Shown here one piece after another: positions 38,234 through 46,297 of a stretch of DNA of 64,000 nucleotides. This DNA comes from Yersinia canariae. GTDB lineage: Bacteria; Pseudomonadota; Gammaproteobacteria; Enterobacterales; Enterobacteriaceae. Position numbers and translations under genes: made by a program. The notes below the pieces were generated by a model that saw nothing but the letters and a program-made list of their open reading frames with translations, ran no database searches and was not told where the DNA came from. How positions within the stretch are numbered: position 1 is the first letter of the stretch; each line of letters starts with the position of its first letter. Location: contig NZ_CP043727.1 in NCBI RefSeq assembly GCF_009831415.1, forward strand, positions 310,001-374,000. Direction: 5' to 3'.

Positions 38234-38498
38234 ACTATCAGGCAATTTAGCCAAATTCACTAATTATAAGAAAGATTTACAAATTGATATTGACCAACCG
38301 AGCACTCTTACTGAGTTAATGACACGATTGATTTCACAGTGGCCGGAATTAAAAGAGGTTATCTATGATAAGGAATTAAAGTTTAAAAAGGGATATCTGG
38401 TTTCTTTGAATGGCCAAAAAATTAATCCAGATGAATTTCATGAGCCGATAAAAAATAATGACTGTGTTGATATTTTTACCGCTATTGCGGGAGGTTGA
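38223..38498 (+). CDS. MoaD/ThiS-type sulfur carrier protein
   Basis: This 91-residue ubiquitin-like protein has the beta-grasp pattern of MoaD: MRFKLSGNLAKFT, a helix around STLTELMTRLISQWPELKE, GYLVSLNGQKIN, and NDCVDIFTAIAGG. It ends exactly in Gly-Gly, so it needs no trimming before an E1-like enzyme adenylates it and it receives sulfur as a thiocarboxylate. The E1-rhodanese two genes downstream is the obvious partner. It resembles carriers of natural-product pathways (for example QbsE of thioquinolobactin) more in context than in sequence. The stop shares bases with the ribosome site of the next gene. Confidence 0.88.
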   Translation: MRFKLSGNLAKFTNYKKDLQIDIDQPSTLTELMTRLISQWPELKEVIYDKELKFKKGYLVSLNGQKINPDEFHEPIKNNDCVDIFTAIAGG

Positions 38499-38499
38499 T

Positions 38500-39336
38500 A
38501 TGAACGAAGAACGCATGGTTAATATGACTTACCCCATTCATACGTGTGTATTTACCGCTCTGCAATTTCATGGGAGAGAGTTGCTGTCTTTGGCAGCGAG
38601 TAGTGAATGGCTATGGTTTGAATATTATTTAAATGTATCACTTCCTACACTGATACAAGAGTATCAACAGAGTATGGTAGTGACGGCTTTTGAAATTGAA
38701 TATACTGCACCATTTGAATTCTTTGATGCTAATCAATTTACGGCAAGTGTGACTAAAGTTAGGGTTAGACAAAATGATAATATATTTGAGTTTCATTACG
38801 AATTTAGTGCCAATAATATTGTTTTTTCCCGTGTTATGATTTGTTTTCGTCTATTGTTATTATCCGGAGATGATGCACTTACCGCTGTGCCGGGTAAAGT
38901 AGATGAAAAGTTACTGCAACGGTTTTTGCCTGAAGAGATAGATTCATCCAATATTGTTCGAGCGGTGCCCAAGCTGCTAAATAAAATAGAAACTGAAGGG
39001 CTGCTTATTACTGAGAGTAACGACTTATTTACGCTTTATCGCCATCAGTGTGAAGTGGCGGACCAATGGAGTTTTATTGAATTACCCACTCTTGCCTCTG
39101 CCGGGCGTGAACGGCTAATTATTTCATTAGATGACGATCCGGCTGAACTCCGTCGCACTATGGAGAAGCCCATTAAGAGCATTGTTGCGAAGCTGAGCTG
39201 CCCATTCTTTTTGTTTGATGAAGGTAGAGTAAGAACGCGAGCTTATTTATTGAATAAACAGCCCATCTTTGTTCATCATGTTTTTAATGTTAGCCGTGCT
39301 GATACTTTGGCCGCTATTGTCATAGAAAGTTTTTAA
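38500..39336 (+). CDS. Hotdog-like protein of unknown function in the sulfur cluster
   Basis: I do not recognise this 278-residue protein with certainty. Its first half (about 20-125) reads like a hotdog-fold thioesterase/dehydratase domain: a long helix (ELLSLAASSEWLWFEYYL), then strands FEIEYTAPFEFFDANQF, VTKVRVRQNDNIFEFHYEF and VFSRVMICFRLLL. The second half (about 150-278) may be a second such domain, giving a double hotdog as in LnmK-type acyltransferase/decarboxylases or AfsA-like proteins. ATG 38500 with GGGAGG six bases ahead is clearly the start. In context it may condense, transfer or release an acyl or thio-acyl intermediate. The fold call is an inference. Confidence 0.6.
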   Translation: MNEERMVNMTYPIHTCVFTALQFHGRELLSLAASSEWLWFEYYLNVSLPTLIQEYQQSMVVTAFEIEYTAPFEFFDANQFTASVTKVRVRQNDNIFEFHYEFSANNIVFSRVMICFRLLLLSGDDALTAVPGKVDEKLLQRFLPEEIDSSNIVRAVPKLLNKIETEGLLITESNDLFTLYRHQCEVADQWSFIELPTLASAGRERLIISLDDDPAELRRTMEKPIKSIVAKLSCPFFLFDEGRVRTRAYLLNKQPIFVHHVFNVSRADTLAAIVIESF

Positions 39337-39397
39337 CCTGGATAAGTCATGGATAACTGACTATTAAATAAAAGGAGGTAATATTTGGAGTCATAGT

Positions 39398-40609
39398 ATG
39401 AAAATTTTGGTAAATAATACACATTATGATCATCTTACCCCCCCTGAAATAGGGTTATATTCTCGGCATTTATTGATTCCGTCCATCGGGATGAAAGGCC
39501 AGTTGGCACTCAAAAATGCCCACGTATTAGTCGTCGGGGCCGGAGGGCTTGGTTGCCCGGTCTTACTTTATTTAGCTGCTGTGGGTATTGGGTGGATAGG
39601 TATTATCGATGCTGATCATATTGATGTTTCTAATGTACATCGGCAAGTTTTATATCGGGTTGTAGATAAAGGAAAGAAAAAAGCTGATGTTGCTAAGTCA
39701 CGTTTACAGGAGCTCAATCCCTATATTGAGATAGAAACCTATATTGACCAATTAAATATAGATAACGCCGAAGAGTTAATATCTCGCTACGATATTGTAG
39801 TCGATGGCACGGATAACTTTATTGCAAAATACCTGATTAACGATACTTGTTATCTTACCGGTAAGCCATTGGTTTATGGGGCGATCATGCAATTTGAGGG
39901 GCAGGTGTCGGTATTTAATGTTCAGGATGAAAATGGCATTCGTGGTGCTAATTATCGCGATCTTTATTCTGAACCACCGGATGCAGCATTAGCCCCAAAT
40001 TGTGCAGAAGCTGGGGTGTTAGGTATTTTACCCGGTATTATTGGCTGCTTTCAGGCTAATGAGGTAATTAAGCTAGTAACCGGTCTGGGACGACCTCTAT
40101 CTGGGCGGTTATTGGTTTATGATGCTTTGGAAGCAACGACAACAGAGTTGAGTTTTTCTGCCTCGCGGAATAACCCATTAAGAGACCCTAATTGGTCTCA
40201 GATATTAGAAGAAATTCCTGCTGTATGCAGTAGTACCGTGATGCCTGATCAATTTGTTATGACCCTTGCGGAGTTTAATGATCTTATCCATGCCTATGCG
40301 GTCATCCATCTGATTGATGTTCGTGAATTGCATGAAAGAGAGCAGGTCTCTATCGGTGGAGTTCATATTCCTTTAGCTGAGATAGAAAGCACCGATAATG
40401 GATATTTTAATGATGTTCCTATTATTTTGTATTGCCAATCAGGGGTACGTAGCCAAAGAGCCGCTAATATATTGGCAAGCAAACTGCCGTATTCCCAGAT
40501 ATTTAGTTTAAAAGGCGGAATATCTGCATTTTTAGCCTCTGATTTATATCCCGAAATTATGGCCAATCTGGCGCAGTGCCAGTGTAACGGGCTGAGTAAT
40601 TTTCATTAA
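39398..40609 (+). CDS. E1-like ThiF/MoeB adenylyltransferase fused to rhodanese
   Basis: This 403-residue protein should activate the MoaD-like carrier and load it with sulfur. The N-terminal ThiF domain has the ATP site GAGGLG (47-52), DADHIDVSNVHRQVLY (71-86), and catalytic Cys202 in NCAEAGVLG. The C-terminal rhodanese domain (about 285-390) has active-site Cys346 in YCQSGVRS. The usual zinc-binding cysteine pairs are missing: NYRDLYSEPP stands for the CxxC-bearing segment and DPNWSQI for the CPVC segment. Layout equals MOCS3/QbsC-type proteins. A full AAGGAGGT site lies about 18 bases before the ATG, with a second GGAG nearer. Confidence 0.9.
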   Translation: MKILVNNTHYDHLTPPEIGLYSRHLLIPSIGMKGQLALKNAHVLVVGAGGLGCPVLLYLAAVGIGWIGIIDADHIDVSNVHRQVLYRVVDKGKKKADVAKSRLQELNPYIEIETYIDQLNIDNAEELISRYDIVVDGTDNFIAKYLINDTCYLTGKPLVYGAIMQFEGQVSVFNVQDENGIRGANYRDLYSEPPDAALAPNCAEAGVLGILPGIIGCFQANEVIKLVTGLGRPLSGRLLVYDALEATTTELSFSASRNNPLRDPNWSQILEEIPAVCSSTVMPDQFVMTLAEFNDLIHAYAVIHLIDVRELHEREQVSIGGVHIPLAEIESTDNGYFNDVPIILYCQSGVRSQRAANILASKLPYSQIFSLKGGISAFLASDLYPEIMANLAQCQCNGLSNFH

Positions 40610-40629
40610 ATGGTCATATTAAAGCGACG

Positions 40630-40656
40630 AGTGGCCTGTCATATTGATGGGCCACT
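40630..40656 (+). terminator. Weak hairpin after the sulfur cluster
   Basis: AGTGGCC and GGCCACT arms face each other across a 13-base loop between the convergent E1-rhodanese gene and yjiS. There is no clear T run, so termination is uncertain. Confidence 0.35.
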
Positions 40657-40664
40657 ATCGACAT

Positions 40665-40904
40665 TTAGCGCCAAAATGGGCGGCTGTAATCGCGCTTGAT
40701 ATCCTCTCGGCTTAGGCCAATATCTTTCAATTGACTCGAGTTCAACCGCGCCAGTGTATTGGCCGTTTTGCGTTGCTCATTCCATTGATGCGCATATCTG
40801 TATGTTTTTAGCCATAACCGAATAAAAATATTAGGGCGATTTTTTGCGGCTCGTGCAGCTGACGAGCAGCATTTATCTATTTGATCTTCAATTATATTAT
40901 TCAT
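40665..40904 (-). CDS. yjiS: DUF1127 protein, YjiS-like
   Basis: This 79-residue protein has the C-terminal DUF1127 signature: WNEQRKTANTLARLNSSQLKDIGLSREDI (read as two short segments), an arginine-rich helix common in small enterobacterial and rhizobial proteins of unclear role, some of them RNA-binding. It is divergent from the yjiR-like gene, and E. coli also has yjiS next to yjiR. This supports the name. Confidence 0.8.
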   Translation of the reverse strand: MNNIIEDQIDKCCSSAARAAKNRPNIFIRLWLKTYRYAHQWNEQRKTANTLARLNSSQLKDIGLSREDIKRDYSRPFWR

Positions 40905-41066
40905 TTTCGACTCCCCGTCAGTAGGTGAGCCATTAGCATGAGACTTTGGCGCGAAACATTACAGATGCAAATTAGGACTATTATTTCCATACAGATATGA
41001 GATATATCAACTGAATGGTGCAATTTTTTGCCATCTGTACTGGTTGCTACTGATTAGGTGATATCA

Positions 41067-42521
41067 ATGACTCGTTACCAACAACTGGCCGATATTTTGA
41101 GTCAGCGGATTAAAGAAGGGCTCTATATTGCAGGTGAGCGGCTCCCCTCGGTCAGAGTATTGAGTGACGAGCATGGGGTGAGCATTAGTACCGTACAACA
41201 GGCTTATCGGCAGTTGGAAGAGTGTTTGCTGATTGAGGCGCGAGCGAAGTCGGGTTACTTCGTGCGGTGCAGTTCAAATTTACCCTCTTTACCCGCCACA
41301 TGCACCCATGCACAGCGGCCGGTCGAAATATCACAGTGGGAAAATACGCTGGCATTTCTGCAAAGAGGCGATCAGGAAAATGTTATTCATTTGGGCGCGG
41401 GCTCGCCTGATCTTTCTGGCCCTGGGCTGAAAATTCTCAGCCGTTTATTGAGCCGTATTAGCCTTCATCAGAGTGAAGAAGTGCTGGAATATGACAATAT
41501 TTATGGCTCGCCGGAATTACGCGAGCAAATTGCTCGTCTAATGCTGGACAGCGGCAATCATCAATCGGCTGATAATATCATTATTACATCCGGCTGCCAT
41601 GGCGCACTGGCTATTGCATTAGGCGCTGTTTGCCAGCCCGGTGATATTGTGGCGGTGGATTCCCCCAGTTTCCATGGTGCGATGCAAACCCTGAAAGGGA
41701 TGGGCATGAAAGTGATTGAGATCCCAACCGATCCGGTGGTGGGGATCAGTCTGGAGGCCTTGGAAATGGCTTTAGATCAATGGCCGATTAAGGCCGTTCA
41801 ACTCACGCCGACTTGTAATAATCCACTGGGCTACAACATGCCCGATGAGCGCAAAAAGGCGCTGCTAATACTCGCCCAGCGCTATGACGTCGCAATAATT
41901 GAAGATGATGTGTATGGCGCGCTGGCTTACCAATATCCGCGCCCTCCGACTATTGCTTCATTTGATGATGACGGGCGAGTATTGCTGTGCAGTTCTTTCT
42001 CAAAAACGGTAGCACCGGGTTTACGTGTCGGTTGGATTGCTCCGGGGCGCTATTTAGATAAAGCGCTGCACATGAAATATATTTCTGCCGGGCGAGTTGC
42101 TTCGTTACCCCAATTGGCAATGGCTGAATTTATCAAGCAGGGCCATTACATGCAGCATTTGCGCCGGATGCGCCGCCAATATCAACGCAATCGCGATATT
42201 ATGACGGGTTGGGTGATGAAATATTTCCCGCCGAATACCTGCTTAAGTCGGCCACAGGGCAGTTTTATGTTGTGGGTCGAATTGCCACATGGGTTTGATA
42301 GCTTGCGCCTTAATCGCTGCTTGTTGCCATTGGGGGTGCAGGTGGCCGCCGGATTTATTAGTTCCGCCTCTGGGAAATACCGCAATTGCCTAAGATTGAG
42401 TTACAGCAAACCGATGACGGCTGAGATTGAACGCGCAGTGCAAAAAGTGGGCAAGACGATTTATGAATTGTTGGCGGATGTTGAGCCAAAGGCGGCTTTA
42501 GAAAAGCAAAGCCAGCCTTAG
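41067..42521 (+). CDS. yjiR: MocR-family regulator (GntR HTH fused to aminotransferase), YjiR-like
   Basis: This 484-residue transcription factor has an N-terminal GntR winged helix (about 1-75, GERLPSVRVLSDEHGVSIST) and a class-I aminotransferase-like domain that binds PLP. It has the lysine region SSFSKTVAPGLRVGW (about 305-320) and NNPLGYNMP. It tracks E. coli YjiR closely, including the MTRYQ start, so ATG 41067 is chosen over the GTG three codons earlier. It probably controls neighbouring or B6/amino-acid-related genes. Its end faces hmuV seven bases away. Confidence 0.9.
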   Translation: MTRYQQLADILSQRIKEGLYIAGERLPSVRVLSDEHGVSISTVQQAYRQLEECLLIEARAKSGYFVRCSSNLPSLPATCTHAQRPVEISQWENTLAFLQRGDQENVIHLGAGSPDLSGPGLKILSRLLSRISLHQSEEVLEYDNIYGSPELREQIARLMLDSGNHQSADNIIITSGCHGALAIALGAVCQPGDIVAVDSPSFHGAMQTLKGMGMKVIEIPTDPVVGISLEALEMALDQWPIKAVQLTPTCNNPLGYNMPDERKKALLILAQRYDVAIIEDDVYGALAYQYPRPPTIASFDDDGRVLLCSSFSKTVAPGLRVGWIAPGRYLDKALHMKYISAGRVASLPQLAMAEFIKQGHYMQHLRRMRRQYQRNRDIMTGWVMKYFPPNTCLSRPQGSFMLWVELPHGFDSLRLNRCLLPLGVQVAAGFISSASGKYRNCLRLSYSKPMTAEIERAVQKVGKTIYELLADVEPKAALEKQSQP

Positions 42522-42528
42522 GCTGCAA

Positions 42529-43314
42529 TTACTGACGCAAATAAATCTGTGGCAGGGCGCTTTCCGGGTGACGTGAAACCCCCAAGTCAGCCTGATACCA
42601 GCGGGTCAGTGTCTCGGCATTGAGCACTTCCTCTGGTGTGCCACAGGCCACAAGCTCGCCTTGCGCTAACAGTAAAATACGATCGGCATACAGTGCCGCC
42701 AGATTTAAATCATGCAGTACGCAGCACACCGCCAAGGGTTCTTGGAGGGTAAGCTGGCGCAGTAAGCGCAGCGTATGTTGTTGATGATACAAATCTAATG
42801 CGGAAGTTGGTTCGTCAAGGAATAGCCAACGCGGGGCCGGCTCGGGTTGCCACAACTGAGCTAATACCCGAGCGAGTTGTACCCGCTGTTGCTCGCCGCC
42901 CGAGAGTGCGCGGTAATCGCGTTGCGCCAAAGCCAGACAGTCTGTTTGCGCCATAACTTCCTGCAACGCCTGACGATTTTGTGCCGCACCATAAGGTGCC
43001 CGGCCCATCTGAATCACTTCACTAACACTGAATGGAAAAGCCAAGTCACTGTATTGGCGCATTACCGCTCGGGTGCGGGCCAATGCTTGGGGCTGCCAGC
43101 TGTTGAGGTCTTTCCCCAGCAATTGGCACTGGCCTTCTGAGGGGGAAAGGTAGCCCGTTAATAAACGCAGCAGGGTGGATTTCCCCGCGCCGTTTGGCCC
43201 GATAATCGCCACCATTTCCCCGCTGGCTATTTGTAGTGAAACGTTATTAATCAGCCTTTGCCCCTGAACATGGTAAGAAAGCTGATTCGCTTCTAATAAC
43301 GCGGTATTAACCAC
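42529..43314 (-). CDS. hmuV: Haem ABC transporter ATPase HmuV
   Basis: This 261-residue ATPase drives haem import across the inner membrane. It has Walker [12 protein letters not shown] (about 38-48), the signature [16 protein letters not shown] (about 137-152), and Walker [13 protein letters not shown]. It is the last gene of hemP-hmuRSTUV and overlaps hmuU by eight bases. It matches Yersinia HmuV/HemV in size. Confidence 0.96.
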   Translation of the reverse strand: MVNTALLEANQLSYHVQGQRLINNVSLQIASGEMVAIIGPNGAGKSTLLRLLTGYLSPSEGQCQLLGKDLNSWQPQALARTRAVMRQYSDLAFPFSVSEVIQMGRAPYGAAQNRQALQEVMAQTDCLALAQRDYRALSGGEQQRVQLARVLAQLWQPEPAPRWLFLDEPTSALDLYHQQHTLRLLRQLTLQEPLAVCCVLHDLNLAALYADRILLLAQGELVACGTPEEVLNAETLTRWYQADLGVSRHPESALPQIYLRQ

Positions 43315-44311
43315 TACGTTGCTCCCGCTGACGTAAAATCAGCCACAGAAAATAAGGCCCACCCAGCAAGCTGGTTATCAACCCGACCGGCATTTCAGCT
43401 GGTGCAACCAAGGTCCGGGCCAGAGTATCGGCAGTCAGTAACAGACACGCGCCGCCCAGTGCAGCGCCGGGTAGCAACCAGCGGTGGTCCGCACCGATAC
43501 GCATGCGAATAAGATGCGGGACGACCAACCCAATAAAACCAATCACTCCACTGACAGCAACGGCTGCGCCAATCAAAATAGCGCTGAGCAGCAACAAGCG
43601 CAGTTTAGCTTGCCGTACATTGACCCCGAGGTAATGCGCTTCTTCATCCCCCAGTTGCAACAGGTTTAATTGACGAGCTTGTAACAAACCGAGCACACAC
43701 GCGGGCAGAATCAAGGATGCGGCCACCAGGAGTGTTGACCACTGCGCCTGACCTAAACTGCCCATGCTCCATAAGGAGAACTGGCGCAATTGCTGGTCAT
43801 CACTGATATAGGTCAATACCCCGACGGCCGCGCCACACAGCGCATTAATAGCGATGCCGGCCAGTAGCAGGCGGGATAAGTTGCCATGCCCCCAGCGACT
43901 GAGGGTGAAAATAATGGCTGAAATAGCCAGACTGCCAATAAATGCGCCAACCATATGACTATAAAGTGCTAACAGTGGCGGCAAGCTGAATGGCATAACA
44001 ATAATTATGCCGACACACAAAGCCGCGCCGCTGCTGATACCCAGCAGGCCGGGGTCTGCCAGTGGGTTGCGGAATAATCCTTGCATGATAGCGCCGGAAA
44101 CTGCCAGTGCGCAGCCGACCACGACCGCCAACAGCACGCGAGGCAGCCGGATATTGAGCCAAATATGCCACATTGCATCATCTAATGAGGCGTGCCACAG
44201 AGTCCGAAACGAGAGCGTCAATGCACCCATATTGGCTGAACCGAGCGCTAAGATGATAAGGATCATCAACAAGATACTCAGCATCAGGCGCGGGTGAATG
44301 CGGCAATTCAT
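43307..44311 (-). CDS. hmuU: Haem ABC transporter permease HmuU
   Basis: This 334-residue FecCD/BtuC-type permease has about ten membrane helices. It has the family stretches [20 protein letters not shown] (about 55-74), [20 protein letters not shown], and [19 protein letters not shown] with the coupling helix. ATGA overlaps join it to hmuT, and it overlaps hmuV. Confidence 0.96.
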   Translation of the reverse strand: MNCRIHPRLMLSILLMILIILALGSANMGALTLSFRTLWHASLDDAMWHIWLNIRLPRVLLAVVVGCALAVSGAIMQGLFRNPLADPGLLGISSGAALCVGIIIVMPFSLPPLLALYSHMVGAFIGSLAISAIIFTLSRWGHGNLSRLLLAGIAINALCGAAVGVLTYISDDQQLRQFSLWSMGSLGQAQWSTLLVAASLILPACVLGLLQARQLNLLQLGDEEAHYLGVNVRQAKLRLLLLSAILIGAAVAVSGVIGFIGLVVPHLIRMRIGADHRWLLPGAALGGACLLLTADTLARTLVAPAEMPVGLITSLLGGPYFLWLILRQREQRSG

Positions 44312-45147
44312 TGCGCTTGTTCCATACTTTTGCGCAGTTGCGCCAGTACGTGTGGGGTTTCCAGACCAAAGCCCAGTAGCGCCATATCATCTACGACTAA
44401 TAGTCGCTTATTTTTACCCGCGGGCGTCAATGCCATGCCGGGTAATTTCCAGATACCTTCGCTCCCCCCCAGCGCTCTCACGCCGTCACTGGTAATCAGT
44501 AATAAATCAGGGGCACTGGCAATTACGCCCTCTTGTGACAGTGGGCGATAGCGGCTGAAACCCTGCATCGCATTGCTGCCACCGGCGGCACGAATCATGG
44601 CATCTGCTGCGGTATTTTGACCTGCGGCCATCGGTGTTAACCCCCCGTGGCTCATGACAAACAGCACTTTGACCGGCAGGGGAGTGTTATTCACTGCGGC
44701 TAAACGTTGCTGATAGTCTTTGATAAGTTCTTGCCCTTTTTCCTGCTGATGCAGTGCTGTGGCGACAGCATTTATCTTCACTGCCACACTTTCCGGTGTG
44801 GTTTGGCCCGGAATGGTGACTACATTTACACCACTGTCAGCGACCTGTTTAAGCACCAGTGAAGGTTGCGCCAGCTCACTGACCAGCAGCATGGTCGGCT
44901 TCATCGCCAAAATCCCTTCGGCATTGAGCATGCGCATGTAACCAACATCAGGCAGCTTCTGCACTGCCTGAGGCTGTAGACTGGTACTGTCACGAGCCAC
45001 AATCTCGCCCCCCGCACCCAGTGCGTAGGCAATTTCTGTGACATCACCGCCAACGGTGACGATACGTTCTGCGGCGAAAGAATTTAGCGGCAGAATGCAG
45101 GCGCTCAGCGACAGAATGAAAGGGAGTGACAGTAACCTTAATCTCAT
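44308..45147 (-). CDS. hmuT: Periplasmic haem-binding protein HmuT
   Basis: This 279-residue class-III substrate-binding protein carries haem from the outer-membrane receptor to HmuUV. It has a signal peptide (cleavage near residue 26, NSFAA), then [19 protein letters not shown] and [19 protein letters not shown]. The latter has the tyrosine (in VGYMR) that is a haem ligand in HmuT. It is coupled to hmuS by an ATGA overlap. Confidence 0.95.
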   Translation of the reverse strand: MRLRLLSLPFILSLSACILPLNSFAAERIVTVGGDVTEIAYALGAGGEIVARDSTSLQPQAVQKLPDVGYMRMLNAEGILAMKPTMLLVSELAQPSLVLKQVADSGVNVVTIPGQTTPESVAVKINAVATALHQQEKGQELIKDYQQRLAAVNNTPLPVKVLFVMSHGGLTPMAAGQNTAADAMIRAAGGSNAMQGFSRYRPLSQEGVIASAPDLLLITSDGVRALGGSEGIWKLPGMALTPAGKNKRLLVVDDMALLGFGLETPHVLAQLRKSMEQAQ

Positions 45148-46181
45148 GCGGCAATATCCTTATTATTTAGGCGAGCAATCTGATCTCGCCATTGATTTTG
45201 TTCCGGTTGCCCTTCAGTGCGCTGGCCGTAAAGTTGAGCTAACTGGGTGCCATCAGCAGCAAACAGTTCCAAACTAGTGACAAAACCGTCTTTAGTTGGT
45301 TTGCGGGTAATCCAACTTTCGGCAATGGCTGTTTCAATCAGGTGCAGTGTGAAGCGCTTGTTGAAAACATTAATCCAATCCTGATGCGGTGTAACCTTTT
45401 CAATCATGCCGGTAAAGATTTGCACACAACCGCGGTTACCCACAAAAATCATAATTTCGTTCTGTTCTTGCTGGGCAATATTCAAAAGTTGGGTCAGTGA
45501 GCTGTTATCAACTTGATACGCCAGGTCATTACCCACCGCGCGGAATGCTTGCTGGCGAGTCAGGTTATTGCGCTTGAGCAACTGGAAAAACTGATGTACG
45601 TCAGTCATGGCGCGCCATTCGGCATCGACTGTCTCATCAGTGGTCGTCGGTTCTGCCACTTCAGGTGTGCTTAGCGGCTCTAGCTGCAATGGTGGGTTTT
45701 CTGTGGTGATAAACTTCGCCAGCAGTGCTTCCCAAGCGGGAATGTCAGTTTGTTCAGTGACATACACTTTATGCAAAGCATCGCCCTGATGGTCAAAGAA
45801 TTGGATGCTATGACGCACACCGTGGCGAGTTTCTTCTGACAAGGTGAATGCGCTGGCCCATTGATTGAGGAACAGACGTAAATCTAAATCACGCGGATTG
45901 AGGATTAAACCGGCGTGGCCGTTCAGATGTTGATTCTCATACCGCCCCATTTGCTCATGGACGGCATAGGTATTGCGGGTGATGGCTTTGACTTCACCGA
46001 CAGCCTCTAATGCGGCCAGTAATGTGCGGGCATCAGTTTTCAGACGTTTGGCATCGTGACCGACACGGCTGTGAGTCAGTTCCGCTTCTGATATGCCCAT
46101 CAGAGTGGCTAAATCGCGAGCATATTTGCCTGGGTTATCGGCTTTTGCTTGCAGATACTGCTCATATATTGGCTTGCTCAT
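45144..46181 (-). CDS. hmuS: Cytoplasmic haem-handling protein HmuS
   Basis: This 345-residue protein of the HemS/ChuS/HmuS family has two repeated halves (about 20-165 and 195-335), each with a [11 protein letters not shown] or [22 protein letters not shown] block. Family members bind haem, and ChuS opens the ring with release of iron. A GAGGAAG site lies before the ATG. A perfect 12-base-arm hairpin stands between it and hmuR. Confidence 0.95.
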   Translation of the reverse strand: MSKPIYEQYLQAKADNPGKYARDLATLMGISEAELTHSRVGHDAKRLKTDARTLLAALEAVGEVKAITRNTYAVHEQMGRYENQHLNGHAGLILNPRDLDLRLFLNQWASAFTLSEETRHGVRHSIQFFDHQGDALHKVYVTEQTDIPAWEALLAKFITTENPPLQLEPLSTPEVAEPTTTDETVDAEWRAMTDVHQFFQLLKRNNLTRQQAFRAVGNDLAYQVDNSSLTQLLNIAQQEQNEIMIFVGNRGCVQIFTGMIEKVTPHQDWINVFNKRFTLHLIETAIAESWITRKPTKDGFVTSLELFAADGTQLAQLYGQRTEGQPEQNQWRDQIARLNNKDIAA

Positions 46182-46236
46182 AATAACTTCCTCGTTCTAT
46201 TGATTTTTTATATGCAGGTGACAGGTAGAAATGATA

Positions 46237-46267
46237 ATCCGGTAATTCGTTGATTGAATTACCGGAT
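46237..46267 (-). promoter_or_regulatory. Perfect hairpin between hmuR and hmuS
   Basis: ATCCGGTAATTC and GAATTACCGGAT form a perfect 12-base-pair stem around a 7-base loop in the 116-base gap between the receptor gene and the rest of the operon. No T run follows on the minus strand. It is more likely a 3'-end stabiliser or processing signal for hmuR mRNA, or a partial attenuator, than a full terminator. Confidence 0.6.
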
Positions 46268-46297
46268 GTGTTATTTCAGACTAACTTTTTCAATCAA

